NCBI GenBank assembly: GCA_902168085.1
Contig: CABHOP010000037.1
Span: forward strand, 1 to 64,000
Length of the DNA: 64,000 nucleotides
DNA from: an uncultured Bacteroides sp.
Lineage (GTDB): Bacteria; Bacteroidota; Bacteroidia; Chitinophagales; Chitinophagaceae
Direction: 5' to 3'
In this document: positions 53,322 through 63,222 of the stretch, one piece after another
How positions within the stretch are numbered: the first letter of the stretch is position 1
Layout of the letters: the number at the start of each line of letters is the position of its first letter
Position numbers and translations under genes: made by a program
Notes under the pieces: generated by a model
What the model was told of the DNA's origin: nothing
Seen by the model: only the letters and a program-made list of their open reading frames with translations
Databases searched by the model: none

Positions 53322-55884
53322 ACTTCACGCTGCCGAAGATGCCAAAATTTTTAAGCTGAGTTTCGTTGGGCAATGTTCGCGGTGTTACACGCCATACAAA
53401 GTCGATACGAAACAGCTTTAATATATTTTCAACGCCCGTACCAAGTTCCAGGTACGGGTTTCCTTCTAATGTGCGGAAGGTAAACCCTTTATCCAGGTTC
53501 AACTGCTTATTGGCATCACTGAGGCTGCCTATCACGCCCTTCGCAGTCCAGAACTGGCGGAATTTTAGCTTCTTAATCAACGGTATATAATTGAATAAGC
53601 CACCACCTAAAGAGTGTTCCACATTAAAACCGGCATATTGATCGCTGATGAACTCGTATTGCGTCATCATATTGAATGCATACTTATTGTAGGCATAAAA
53701 TTCATTGCCCGGGTGCGCTTCTAATAATGGGTAAGGCAGTGTACCAAAATACTTACCGACAAATATATTCACGTATATAGAACCGAAAGGAGCTATGCGG
53801 ATGTTATCAGATACTGTCAATATCATTTTCTGGTATTCATATCCTCCGTTCAGCACACCTTTTAATCCTAAACCATAGCGAAATTCTACTATCGGGTACT
53901 TACTACCCAGGCTGGTACGATAATAATTTCCTTCCAGGAACTTCTCTTTATACGCATAGCGCAGCCGGATGTTTACTTCGGTATTGGTAACAATATCGGA
54001 TGTATGGCCACCTTCGTCTTTAAAAATACCAATATCAGGTAATGGGCTGTATGGGTCAAATTCTTTTCTTAAAAAAGTAAGCATGTGGCTGAAGCCACTG
54101 TAATATTCTTTATAATATTCTAATCTCGCATCCTTAGCAAAAATGAATTTGGGTGGTACTCCTGCTTTACGGATGGCTACACTGAAGATGTTATCATAGC
54201 TCACCTTATCATAATAGTTTACCGTACGGTCGATATCTGCTGTGTAGGATGCAAATACATAAGAACGTGGTTGCCTGTTCAGCAGCCATAATCCAGATGC
54301 ACTGTATTTGAAGCGCTCGTCATTGGTGCCATAAGCCACGTAACCGTTCAGGTATATGTCTTTAAATAATTTAGGTGTGGTACCCATTGAAAAACGGAAA
54401 CGGTGGCCTTCTACCTGGTTGTATGAATAGGTATTCCAGTAGGGCCCGAACTCAACCGGCCCTGCTTTGATAACACCGGTTACCATCACCTTAGCAAAGT
54501 TTCTGAAACGGGTATATTTCGGGTCCTGTTCCAGCGTATCAAACATATCATATATCGATTGTTCGCGGGTATTCAGTTTTTCATGTCTTAACCCTACCCA
54601 TGTTTCAGGTGCTACTTCACGCGCAGTATCTTCCAATACCACATCGGGTTTCAGCTTATTGCTGTTTACCATCTCTACATTCTTCGCATCGTCTACTACA
54701 ATGTTTTTGTACGATGTAGTTTTGCGTGCAATAAAGCCCGGTGGTCTTAGAATGGTATTGCCGGGAGGTAAGAATTTAGCCGTGAAATTCTCTTTTACAC
54801 AAAACCATAAGCTATCGCCGATAGGCCCATACTGCTTGTAAAATTCGGCTGCCTTCACCCAGTTAATATTTGCTTCCTTAGGTATCTCAGCAAATACATA
54901 CTCCAGCGCGTATACAGAGTCTACAATGCGGATGGTACCCGAAAAACAATTCTCTCCCTTCCGCAGTGGTTCATAAGTAAGTACTATTATTTTATGTCCG
55001 TATGCCGACTGGGTATCTATTATCTTGTATTTATAAAATGTGGGGCCGGCGTTACTAATAGGGCTTACAAACTTCTTGTCGAAGAGCGTCATGTAATTAT
55101 CATAGGGGTTGATATCAAGATTCATGGTACCTAGGTAGGTATTGATGCTCTTGTTATTTACCCCACGAATATTAGTGGCTTTTATCAGTTCTTTTGTTTT
55201 CTTCGGTTTGCGCTGAAAGTAATAGTCACTCAATGCCTCGGTAAGGAAAAAGGGTAGGTACTTATCGCCATCTTCCGTTGTAGCCATATTGTCGTAGATA
55301 TAGCTAAGATTGCGCAGGTATGGTACAGGCAGGCTTTCAAATTGTTTCTTATCCAGGTTCAGCAGGTCTATCTCTATTTTGTTATAAGCTTCATAACGAT
55401 AATTCTCTGTTTTATCGGGATTATTTACGGGCTTATGGGCTATCACTTTTTTCAGTAGCAATATGGCAGGATCTTCACCCGCCACTACCACTACTTCATT
55501 CAGTTTATTTGCCGTGGTTTCTAGCGTTATGTATAGTTGAATGTTTCGCTCACCACTATCCAGCTTCCTGTATATTGGATTGTAGCCCAGTGCCTGTATA
55601 ATTAATGTATCGGAAGGCAGGTTATCTACTATCAATTCAAAATTTCCATCCAGGTCGGCAGCTGTGCCGGTAGCTTCAGCACCTTTAAAGGCGATAGTAG
55701 CAAACTGTATAGCTTCGCCTGTTTTCTTATCCTTAACGGTGCCACGTATAGCATACCTGGTTGAGGCAGGGTTGGTTTGCAGCAAAGAAGTATCTATGGT
55801 AATGGAGTCTGTTTGTCCCCATACACTTTGCCAGCACATCAACATGGCAACGACTACGATATAATACTTCCGGCAGAATACCAT
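53311..55884 (-). CDS. DUF5686 outer-membrane protein with carboxypeptidase-like domain
   Basis: An 857-residue protein. After a signal peptide (VVVAMLMCWQSVWG) comes a carboxypeptidase-regulatory-like beta-sandwich (AIRGTVKDKKTGEAIQFAT, about residues 43-125), as in TonB-linked proteins, then a DUF5686 region and a beta-rich C-terminal part probably forming a barrel (final RTLPNETQLKNFGIFGSVKFTF ends in aromatic residue F). DUF5686 proteins are outer-membrane proteins of Bacteroidota without a known role. No plug or TonB box was seen, so it is not a standard SusC. It is transcribed alone, with no clear promoter. Confidence 0.85.
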   Translation of the reverse strand: MVFCRKYYIVVVAMLMCWQSVWGQTDSITIDTSLLQTNPASTRYAIRGTVKDKKTGEAIQFATIAFKGAEATGTAADLDGNFELIVDNLPSDTLIIQALGYNPIYRKLDSGERNIQLYITLETTANKLNEVVVVAGEDPAILLLKKVIAHKPVNNPDKTENYRYEAYNKIEIDLLNLDKKQFESLPVPYLRNLSYIYDNMATTEDGDKYLPFFLTEALSDYYFQRKPKKTKELIKATNIRGVNNKSINTYLGTMNLDINPYDNYMTLFDKKFVSPISNAGPTFYKYKIIDTQSAYGHKIIVLTYEPLRKGENCFSGTIRIVDSVYALEYVFAEIPKEANINWVKAAEFYKQYGPIGDSLWFCVKENFTAKFLPPGNTILRPPGFIARKTTSYKNIVVDDAKNVEMVNSNKLKPDVVLEDTAREVAPETWVGLRHEKLNTREQSIYDMFDTLEQDPKYTRFRNFAKVMVTGVIKAGPVEFGPYWNTYSYNQVEGHRFRFSMGTTPKLFKDIYLNGYVAYGTNDERFKYSASGLWLLNRQPRSYVFASYTADIDRTVNYYDKVSYDNIFSVAIRKAGVPPKFIFAKDARLEYYKEYYSGFSHMLTFLRKEFDPYSPLPDIGIFKDEGGHTSDIVTNTEVNIRLRYAYKEKFLEGNYYRTSLGSKYPIVEFRYGLGLKGVLNGGYEYQKMILTVSDNIRIAPFGSIYVNIFVGKYFGTLPYPLLEAHPGNEFYAYNKYAFNMMTQYEFISDQYAGFNVEHSLGGGLFNYIPLIKKLKFRQFWTAKGVIGSLSDANKQLNLDKGFTFRTLEGNPYLELGTGVENILKLFRIDFVWRVTPRTLPNETQLKNFGIFGSVKFTF

Positions 55885-56045
55885 GTAAATTTTCCTATTC
55901 CATCACACTTTATAAGTTATTGTTTTCTAGTAGTTTTTTAAACCTTTTTTATTTGATACTAATTTCGTGCCTAGGTTTAAAACTTCCGGCAAAAGGTAAC
56001 AAAAATCCTGTACGCATCGCGCAATCAGTATATTTACAAAGCCGT

Positions 56046-56546
56046 ATGGACCTGGAATTATTTAAAAAACAAGCAACTGAAAAAAGAGATGAACTGACAG
56101 CCTTCCTGCAAAGGCTGGACGACATAGTGCCGGAAGATATACATACTGTTGTGGATGAGGTAAATAGTACTGTTTGGAAAGATGTAGACTGCACCACATG
56201 CGCTAATTGTTGCAAAACCATGACACCTATTTATACCCAGCAAGATGTTACCCGCATTGCTACCCACTTGCGTATGTCACCCAAAGCTTTTCGTGAAAAA
56301 TGGCTGGTAAAGGAAGAAGATACCGGCGACTGGGTGAACCGCAACCTGCCTTGCCAGTTTTTGGTAAATAATATGTGCACTATATATGAAGTGCGCCCCG
56401 CGGATTGTGCTGAATTTCCGCATCACGACAAAAAACCTTTTGACCTGTATAACGATACCTATATACAAAATGTATATCGATGCCCTGCCACTTTTTTGAT
56501 GGTGAGCCGCCTGAAGGACCGTGTAGAGGCAGAATATGAGTGGTAA
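56046..56546 (+). CDS. YkgJ-type cysteine-cluster protein
   Basis: A 166-residue cytoplasmic protein of the YkgJ/UPF0153 family. The CTTCANCCK motif (C49, C52, C55, C56) and later cysteines (LPCQFLVNNMC, PADCAEFP, YRCPATF) probably bind iron-sulfur or zinc. The true function is unknown; related proteins have been annotated as Fe-S oxidoreductases. The ATG at 56046 (MDLELFKKQATEKRDEL) is chosen; upstream in-frame sequence does not look coding. It precedes polA by 66 bases. Confidence 0.88.
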   Translation: MDLELFKKQATEKRDELTAFLQRLDDIVPEDIHTVVDEVNSTVWKDVDCTTCANCCKTMTPIYTQQDVTRIATHLRMSPKAFREKWLVKEEDTGDWVNRNLPCQFLVNNMCTIYEVRPADCAEFPHHDKKPFDLYNDTYIQNVYRCPATFLMVSRLKDRVEAEYEW

Positions 56547-56612
56547 GCCAATATATCCTTCCGGCTGCACTATTAATTATCACTGCATCAGCACATTGCT
56601 TAACTTAGCCGC

Positions 56613-59450
56613 ATGTCTGAAAAAAAGCTTTTTCTGCTGGATGCCTATGCGCTCATATACCGCGCATATTATGCTTTAATTCGTAGCCCGCGTATTACCA
56701 GTACGGGCCGCAATACCAATGCGCAATTTGGGTTCACCACTACACTGCTCGACTTGCTTAATAAAGAAAAGCCTACACATCTTGCTGTAGTATTTGATAC
56801 CCATGCGCCTACAGACAGACATACTGATTTTACAGACTATAAAGCTAACAGGCAGGAAGCCCCTGAAGATATAACGGCCGCCATACCGGATATCAAGCGT
56901 ATTATAACAGGCTTCAACCTGCCTTGTATGGAAAAAGACGGCTACGAGGCCGATGATGTTATAGGGGCATTGGCACATGAAGCTGCCGACCTTGGGTACC
57001 AGGTATATATGGTGACCCCAGATAAAGACTATGGCCAATTGGTGCGCGAAAATGTATACATCTACAAACCTGCCTACCAGGGAGGCAGTGTGGAAATAAT
57101 GGGACCCGAGCAGGTATGTGCTAAGTGGAATATTAAAAGGGTAGAGCAGGTAATAGATATACTGGGCCTTATGGGCGATGCGGTAGATAATATACCCGGT
57201 ATACCGGGTGTGGGCGAAAAAACGGCCGCTAAGCTATTGGCAGAATACGATACGCTTGAAAATGTATTGGCCAATGCCGACGGCATTAAAGGTGCATTGG
57301 GCGAAAAAATTCGCAACGGGAGGGATTTGGCCATATTATCAAAAAAGCTGGCGACTATTATAACTAATGTGCCCGTTTCATTTCATGAGGAAGATTTCAG
57401 GGTAAAGGAATTGAATAAAGAGAAACTAAGCGAAGTATTTACCGAGCTGGAATTTAAAACGCTGGGCAAGCGTGTACTGGGTGAAGAAGTAGTCACTGCC
57501 CCTGCTGTCAATCCTAATGCCCCGCTCGATCTCTTTGGCCAGCCTATTCAGCAAAAAGGCGGCTTCACTGCACCTGCAGCACCTAATGAAGCGCTGGCCG
57601 ATGCTATTGAAGATATAGTACCGGTTGCCAGCCACAACGTAAACAATACCCCACACAATTACATACTGGTAAAAGAAGCGGCGGAGATAGACATTCTTGT
57701 GCAGCAATTATTGCAGCAGAAAGAAATAGCCTTTGATACAGAAACGACCAATATAGATGCTAACCTGGCCGACATCATCGGTATGAGTTTTTGCTGGGAA
57801 AAAGGTACCGCCTATTATGTATGGCTGCCGGAAGAAAGGGAGGCGGCAATAGCGGTGCTTAATAAATTCAAACCGCTGTTTGATAAGGAAGATGTATTGT
57901 GGATAGGGCAGAACATAAAATATGACCTGACTATCCTGAAATGGTATGGCTTCGAACTGAAAGGTTCGATATACGATACCATGTTGGCACACTATGTAAT
58001 AGAGCCCGATGGCAAACGCAACATGGATGCATTGAGCACCAAGTATCTTTCTTATGAACCTATATCAATAGAAACACTCATTGGCAAAAAGGGGAAGAAC
58101 CAGCTGAACATGCGTGATGTAGATATTGAACAGGTGAAAGAATATGCTGCCGAAGATGCGGATGTTACACTTCAGCTAAAACAGGTTTTCGATCCTATGC
58201 TGGATAAGCAGGAGGTACGTAAAGTGTTTGCTGAGGTAGAAAATCCGTTGGTGCCTATACTGGTGGATATGGAAGTGGAAGGCGTGGGTATAGATGTAAA
58301 CTTCCTGAAAGAATATTCGAAGGAACTGGAGCGCGAAATAAAAATTGCAGAAGACAGTGTTTATAAACAGGCCGGTATCGTTTTCAATCTCGGTTCACCG
58401 AAACAACTGGGTGAAGTATTGTTTGAAAAAATGAGACTGGATGACAAGGCCAAGAAAACCAAGACCGGCCAGTATGCAACCGGTGAAGATGTGCTGGCAA
58501 AGCTGCGCAATAAGCACCAGATAGTAGATGACATCCTCGCCTTTCGCGAGCTAAGCAAGCTGAAGAGTACGTATGTAGATGCACTGCCTACTATGATAAA
58601 TCCACGCACAGGCAGGGTGCATACCAGTTTCAACCAGGCAGTGGCTGTTACAGGGCGCCTTAGTAGTATCGACCCTAACCTGCAAAACATTCCTATACGC
58701 ACCGACCGGGGTCGCGAGATACGTAAAGCATTCATATCGCGCGGGGAGGGTTGGACACTTGTTTCTGCCGACTACTCGCAGATAGAGTTACGCATTGTTG
58801 CTGCCATAAGTGGCGATGAAAACATGATAGAGGCTTTTATTTCTAATAAAGACATTCACACTGCTACTGCTGCTAAAGTATATGGCGTAGCCGAAGCAGA
58901 CGTAACATTTGAAATGAGACGCGCTGCCAAGGCTGTAAACTTTGGTATCATATATGGCCAAACGGCATTCGGGCTTTCTGAATCATTAGGCGTCAGCCGT
59001 ACAGAAGCAAAGACCATTATTGAAAACTATTTTGCTCAATATAGCTCTATCAAAAAGTATATGGATAACACCATAAACTTTGCCCGCGAGCATGGTTATG
59101 TAGAAACCTTGATGGGCCGCAAACGTTACCTGCGCGACATTCTATCTGCCAACCAAACGGTGCGTGGTTATGCCGAACGAAATGCCATCAACTCGCCCAT
59201 ACAAGGCACAGCTGCCGAAATGATAAAGCTGGCTATGGTACGCGTACATCGCAAATTAAAAGAACAAAACATGCGAACCCGTATGATACTGCAGGTGCAC
59301 GATGAGCTTGTATTTGATGTGCCTATGGAAGAATTGGAACTCGCAAAAAAACTGGTGCAGGAGGAAATGGAAAATGCGATGGTGCTGCCACATAATGTAC
59401 CGGTACGTACAGAAGCCGGTACGGGCGCTAACTGGTTAGCTGCGCACTAA
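56613..59450 (+). CDS. polA: DNA polymerase I
   Basis: A 945-residue family A polymerase for lagging-strand gap filling and repair. The 5'-3' flap nuclease domain occupies residues 1 to about 290 (LFLLDAYALIYRAYYAL, DKDYGQLV, GDAVDNIPGIPGVGEKTA). The 3'-5' proofreading domain appears active: DTETTN (Exo I), NIKYDL (Exo II) and YAAEDADV (Exo III). The polymerase has motif A SADYSQIELRI, motif B RRAAKAVNFGIIYG and motif C VHDELVFD. The start is the ATG at 56613, preceded by a TAACTTAG that is one base off the -7 consensus. Confidence 0.97.
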   Translation: MSEKKLFLLDAYALIYRAYYALIRSPRITSTGRNTNAQFGFTTTLLDLLNKEKPTHLAVVFDTHAPTDRHTDFTDYKANRQEAPEDITAAIPDIKRIITGFNLPCMEKDGYEADDVIGALAHEAADLGYQVYMVTPDKDYGQLVRENVYIYKPAYQGGSVEIMGPEQVCAKWNIKRVEQVIDILGLMGDAVDNIPGIPGVGEKTAAKLLAEYDTLENVLANADGIKGALGEKIRNGRDLAILSKKLATIITNVPVSFHEEDFRVKELNKEKLSEVFTELEFKTLGKRVLGEEVVTAPAVNPNAPLDLFGQPIQQKGGFTAPAAPNEALADAIEDIVPVASHNVNNTPHNYILVKEAAEIDILVQQLLQQKEIAFDTETTNIDANLADIIGMSFCWEKGTAYYVWLPEEREAAIAVLNKFKPLFDKEDVLWIGQNIKYDLTILKWYGFELKGSIYDTMLAHYVIEPDGKRNMDALSTKYLSYEPISIETLIGKKGKNQLNMRDVDIEQVKEYAAEDADVTLQLKQVFDPMLDKQEVRKVFAEVENPLVPILVDMEVEGVGIDVNFLKEYSKELEREIKIAEDSVYKQAGIVFNLGSPKQLGEVLFEKMRLDDKAKKTKTGQYATGEDVLAKLRNKHQIVDDILAFRELSKLKSTYVDALPTMINPRTGRVHTSFNQAVAVTGRLSSIDPNLQNIPIRTDRGREIRKAFISRGEGWTLVSADYSQIELRIVAAISGDENMIEAFISNKDIHTATAAKVYGVAEADVTFEMRRAAKAVNFGIIYGQTAFGLSESLGVSRTEAKTIIENYFAQYSSIKKYMDNTINFAREHGYVETLMGRKRYLRDILSANQTVRGYAERNAINSPIQGTAAEMIKLAMVRVHRKLKEQNMRTRMILQVHDELVFDVPMEELELAKKLVQEEMENAMVLPHNVPVRTEAGTGANWLAAH

Positions 59451-59452
59451 TA

Positions 59453-60610
59453 TCATTTGCTTTGTTTTAATGGGTGCCTTTGTTCCCATTCACCTTCCTG
59501 TTGCTGGGAAGTGTTTTGTATAGCCAATACTGCAAGGCGTATAGGACGGCTACGTATATATACAAAAGTGGAAAGATAATGTGGTTTGCAACCCAGGCGG
59601 GCTTTGGCATCTAATGCTGTGCGCCCGAGTATCAGCAGTGGCTTTTTCAATCTTATTGCCTGCTCTATACTAAAGAAAAGGATATTGAAATAGAGTTGCA
59701 ATGATGCATTTCGGTTATAGTCGAAGCCTATGTAAAACATATCAAATGCTGCTGCTTTTTCCCATGCACTGAAAAAACCTACCATTTCTTCATCATGAAA
59801 CATACCCCATACCTTCAGGCTTTCACCATAATACTCTTTTAGCTGCGGCAGAAAATCTTCGCTGAGATAGCCTATACGTGCTGTTTGCCGCTCGCAAACC
59901 TGCAGGTACAGTTCGTATAGTTTCTTTTTATATTGCTTTACTTCTTTTACAGAAAACTCTTTTACTTGTATATCTTTTCCGGCCTGCTTTATCTTGCGGA
60001 AGCGTTGTGCATATTTATGCTTCAGGGCTTTCCCATAGTCTTCTATCGATTGCCAGGTTTCGGGTATATCCATTTCCATGGATATATCATTACGCAGCAA
60101 AATATATTTAGGTGCATAATTCTGAAAATAAGGTACCAATACCTCCGGTGTGTCTTTTATCAATACGGCATTGCTACAGCTATTGCTTAGTGCCGTATCA
60201 ATAGCCAGCTTATACAGCCGGTAAGCATCAAACATGCTTATATTTTCGCTCCAATAAAAAGAGGCTACATCGTGCCGAAACAAATGGCCCGCTACCAACA
60301 ATTTAGGTGATGCAAACGCAAACGCTTTCCAGCCAATTTTTTGCAGGGGTTTTAAGCTTGCTATATTCAGGTGCTTTTCTTTTACCTGCAATATCTGGAA
60401 GTAGGACGCGGCTACAGGTTTATCCTTTTCGTACAATAGTATATATAAGAAAGAAACATCAGGAAGCATTGCAGCTTCGGTAACAAATAATTGGGATGGA
60501 TGCAGGAAATGATCTGCAGGTAGCATATCATGCCATTCCTGTGGCAATGCGGTTACCTGTTCATAACTTACAGCCCTGTAATTATCTTTCCGTGATATGC
60601 AATTGGTCAA
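59453..60610 (-). CDS. GNAT-fold acyltransferase-like protein (BioF2/COG3146-type)
   Basis: A 385-residue protein of the acyl-CoA N-acyltransferase fold, similar to the group named for peptidoglycan biosynthesis/recognition (GNAT, FemAB-like). Visible segments are KALKHKYAQRFRKIKQAG, YLQVCERQTARIGYLSEDFL, FFSAWEKAAAFDMFYIGFDY and LILGRTALDAKARLGC. The substrate is unknown. It begins at a TTG at 60610 that overlaps the previous stop codon (TTGA), which suggests coupling; the next methionine is at residue 29. It converges with polA with 2 bases between. Confidence 0.72.
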   Translation of the reverse strand: MTNCISRKDNYRAVSYEQVTALPQEWHDMLPADHFLHPSQLFVTEAAMLPDVSFLYILLYEKDKPVAASYFQILQVKEKHLNIASLKPLQKIGWKAFAFASPKLLVAGHLFRHDVASFYWSENISMFDAYRLYKLAIDTALSNSCSNAVLIKDTPEVLVPYFQNYAPKYILLRNDISMEMDIPETWQSIEDYGKALKHKYAQRFRKIKQAGKDIQVKEFSVKEVKQYKKKLYELYLQVCERQTARIGYLSEDFLPQLKEYYGESLKVWGMFHDEEMVGFFSAWEKAAAFDMFYIGFDYNRNASLQLYFNILFFSIEQAIRLKKPLLILGRTALDAKARLGCKPHYLSTFVYIRSRPIRLAVLAIQNTSQQQEGEWEQRHPLKQSK

Positions 60611-61050
60611 AATATATCTTTTTCCATCACTACATGCGGAATACCTACTTCAGTAAATACGCTGCTGGTAGTATAATAACCCAGCTTTTTGTAAAATGGT
60701 TCGGCTACCTGCCTGGCATGCAGTATAATGGAAGAATATCCTTTTTCCTTGGCATAAGCTTCGGCAGCTTCTACCAGCATCCTGCCGATTCCCTGTCCTT
60801 GCCACCGGCTATGCACAGCCATCTGGCGTAGCTTAATTTTCTCTTCATCGGCTATAGGATGCAGCATCACGCAGCCGATCACCTCATTTGCATTTTCGGC
60901 TATAAAGATGTCGTTTTGAGCATCGGCGCTCAGGTCTTCATTCTTAAGAGATAGCCCTATCGGCTTTCGTAATATTTCTTCACGGAGTTCATATACCTGC
61001 GGATACCTTTCATCCTGTATATTTATCCGGCTGATGACTATACCTTCCAA
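60607..61050 (-). CDS. GNAT family N-acetyltransferase
   Basis: A 147-residue acetyl-CoA-dependent N-acetyltransferase. Motif A, RQMAVHSRWQGQGIGRMLVE, contains the acetyl-CoA-binding Q/R-x-x-G-x-G/A. AEPFYKKLGYYTTSSVFTEV is the usual motif B region. The C-terminal HVVMEKDIF is similar to the ElaA-like group. The substrate is unknown. It follows the VWA gene by 12 bases and its stop overlaps the next gene. Confidence 0.85.
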   Translation of the reverse strand: MEGIVISRINIQDERYPQVYELREEILRKPIGLSLKNEDLSADAQNDIFIAENANEVIGCVMLHPIADEEKIKLRQMAVHSRWQGQGIGRMLVEAAEAYAKEKGYSSIILHARQVAEPFYKKLGYYTTSSVFTEVGIPHVVMEKDIF

Positions 61051-61062
61051 GAGGACGGGAGA

Positions 61063-63036
61063 TTATTGAATTACTAAGTTAGTAACATTATTGCTTGTTA
61101 CAGAAAAATCTACCATGGTTTCTTCCGCATACGGCAGGTTAGGGTTTTTCTTATAACCTGCACGGTAGCTACCTGGTAATACTTTCAGTTTCAACTCTTT
61201 ACCACTTCCATCCACATTCAGATTATAAAAAGTTCTGAATCTATCCCCGTATGGATGTTGTAAAGTGACTTTGCCTAAAGGTTTGCTATTATCTATTATC
61301 AGTTCCCCTTCTTCCGGTATTTCTATACCATGAATGGTACCAAAATCCAGGTCAAATGATTTGCGCCATGGGGGCAGCGTGTTTACCTCAACAAAATAAG
61401 TACCCGGCTCATATTCAATACGTTCTGTAGTTTTTTGATATACAACAGGGGCGCTATCAAATCGTTTTACAACACTTGCCTTATAATCGGTCATTGGCCT
61501 TTTAGCATTGCCCTGATATGCAAAGTCTATAGAGCCTTTGTTTACCTGTACTAGTACTGGGTTATCCTTCGCTGGTTCTATTACAATGTTTGACACTACC
61601 ATATTGGTCTTACCAGTTATTTTCATAAAGTAGGTACCAGGAGGCACTTTTTGTGGATGTGGTTTGCCATACACATCTACTGTTCTATTAAACCGAAGTA
61701 TCTCTTTTTTAGTAGTTACATCGTATAATACTAGCTCTGGTGCCGATTGGTAGAATTTGTTTTTGCCGTCTGTAAACAGAACAATCAGGGTGCTTTCTTT
61801 ATTGGTATTATCAGTGCTTTCTTGTTTTATTGTTTTCAGTTCCTGCGGTTTTGTGATTTGTGCAGGTGGTTTTGTAGCTACCGGTTTAGGTTGCGGTTTT
61901 ACTGCCGGCTTGGGTTGCGGCTTTGGCGTTATTACCGGTGGTTTGGTAGCTGGCACTGCTACTACGGGTGGCGTAGCAGCGGGTACTGGTTTAGGTTGCG
62001 GCTCATCGGGTATCGCCGGTAATTTGAAAGGTGGCAGGTATAATGGCGTATATTCCCTGGTAGCATAGTACACCGGCAAGCTGCGTGCCGATTTTGCTAT
62101 ACTCATGCTCTCAATAATCTCTTTCGCCAGTTTCTTTTCCGGCGCAGGTGCGGGGTCATTGGTTCGGTTGGTAATGTCTCGCGTAGGTTGAGGAACCACT
62201 ACAGGCGGTTGCTGAACGGGTGGTCGGGTTACTTCCGGTTTAGGTTTCGGGGGTTCTGCTGCCGGGGTTTCCACCTCCTGTGTCACTTTAAACTTAGGGA
62301 TATCTACCTTCAATACACTCGGGGTATTTACAACAGCAGATTCCAGCAGCTTTTTATCTATGCGCTGCATCACAAACATTTGCCTGTATGCATCTACTAT
62401 TTTACCCACCGCAGGTTTCAATTCATCTTCCTTGCTTACCAGCAGGTAATTGCCTAAACAATCATACTGCCCTTTCAGTGCAGCATCGTTTACAAGGCTT
62501 AGAATGTAGGGTTTAAATTCTATTTTTTTCGAAAGCAGCTTCTCCATCACCTCGCAGATGTTTCCTCCACAGCTTTCCCCGCCGTCGGTTACCAGTATCA
62601 GGCTGTACGTATTGCGTAAGGGGTCGGTAAGATCATTTTCTACCGCTTCCTTCAATGAAAAAGCAATAGGGGAAACACCAATGGGCCGCAATGCAGCCAG
62701 CCGTAGCGACATCTGGGTGAGATTGTCTTTGCTGAACATCACCTCCCTTCGCGTATCATAGCAATTGTTTTCCTGCGCGGGATACTGGTGGCCGTATACC
62801 CTAAGGGCAAACTCTACATCTTTATTTACCTTATAAAGGCTGTCAATAAGTGCGGTAATAATGCGCGCTGCGGCATCAAAACGCCTTTCATTGCCTATCC
62901 ATTTATTACTCATGCTCGATGAGCCATCCAGCAGTATCAGAATACGTGGTTGCTTTACATTTCCAGGAGCCTGGCCATGTACATAAAATCCTATTACCAG
63001 CAACAAAAAAACCAGTGCCGTCCTTACAGTCTGCAT
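61063..63036 (-). CDS. Exported VWA-domain protein with proline-rich linker
   Basis: A 657-residue protein with a signal peptide (TALVFLLLVIGFYVHG) and a von Willebrand factor A domain at about residues 30-220. The metal-ion adhesion site is intact at its first element, DGSSS (D37-S41), with TDGGES later. A low-complexity region follows (about 260-420), full of KPxP, PVVAVPATKPP and PKPQPKPAVKPQPKP units, then a C-terminal beta-rich domain. It could bind a surface or peptidoglycan partner. A TAnnTTTG element lies 20 bases upstream. Confidence 0.88.
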   Translation of the reverse strand: MQTVRTALVFLLLVIGFYVHGQAPGNVKQPRILILLDGSSSMSNKWIGNERRFDAAARIITALIDSLYKVNKDVEFALRVYGHQYPAQENNCYDTRREVMFSKDNLTQMSLRLAALRPIGVSPIAFSLKEAVENDLTDPLRNTYSLILVTDGGESCGGNICEVMEKLLSKKIEFKPYILSLVNDAALKGQYDCLGNYLLVSKEDELKPAVGKIVDAYRQMFVMQRIDKKLLESAVVNTPSVLKVDIPKFKVTQEVETPAAEPPKPKPEVTRPPVQQPPVVVPQPTRDITNRTNDPAPAPEKKLAKEIIESMSIAKSARSLPVYYATREYTPLYLPPFKLPAIPDEPQPKPVPAATPPVVAVPATKPPVITPKPQPKPAVKPQPKPVATKPPAQITKPQELKTIKQESTDNTNKESTLIVLFTDGKNKFYQSAPELVLYDVTTKKEILRFNRTVDVYGKPHPQKVPPGTYFMKITGKTNMVVSNIVIEPAKDNPVLVQVNKGSIDFAYQGNAKRPMTDYKASVVKRFDSAPVVYQKTTERIEYEPGTYFVEVNTLPPWRKSFDLDFGTIHGIEIPEEGELIIDNSKPLGKVTLQHPYGDRFRTFYNLNVDGSGKELKLKVLPGSYRAGYKKNPNLPYAEETMVDFSVTSNNVTNLVIQ

Positions 63037-63056
63037 TATGTGAAATCCCGTTATTA

Positions 63057-63064
63057 CAAACCTA
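63057..63064 (-). promoter_or_regulatory. Putative -7 element of the VWA gene
   Basis: The minus strand reads TAGGTTTG, a perfect TAnnTTTG, 20 bases before the ATG. No TTG at the expected distance was found. Confidence 0.4.
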
Positions 63065-63197
63065 CACCAAATGGCTGAACATTAAATATTAAAGTCTTCC
63101 CGCCAAAGAGGGTAATTATCATTTTTTACAATAACATGTAAAAAACAAGTTATGCATATTATTGGGTCTATTTTACCCCCTGCACTGCCAAAATGCC

Positions 63198-63205
63198 TAA
63201 CTTTG
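63198..63205 (+). promoter_or_regulatory. Putative -7 element of the ferredoxin oxidoreductase gene
   Basis: TAACTTTG is a perfect TAnnTTTG, 17 bases before the ATG at 63223. The -33 region is TTTTACCC-like, without a clear TTG. Confidence 0.5.
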
Positions 63206-63222
63206 CAGCCTATTTTTATCAT

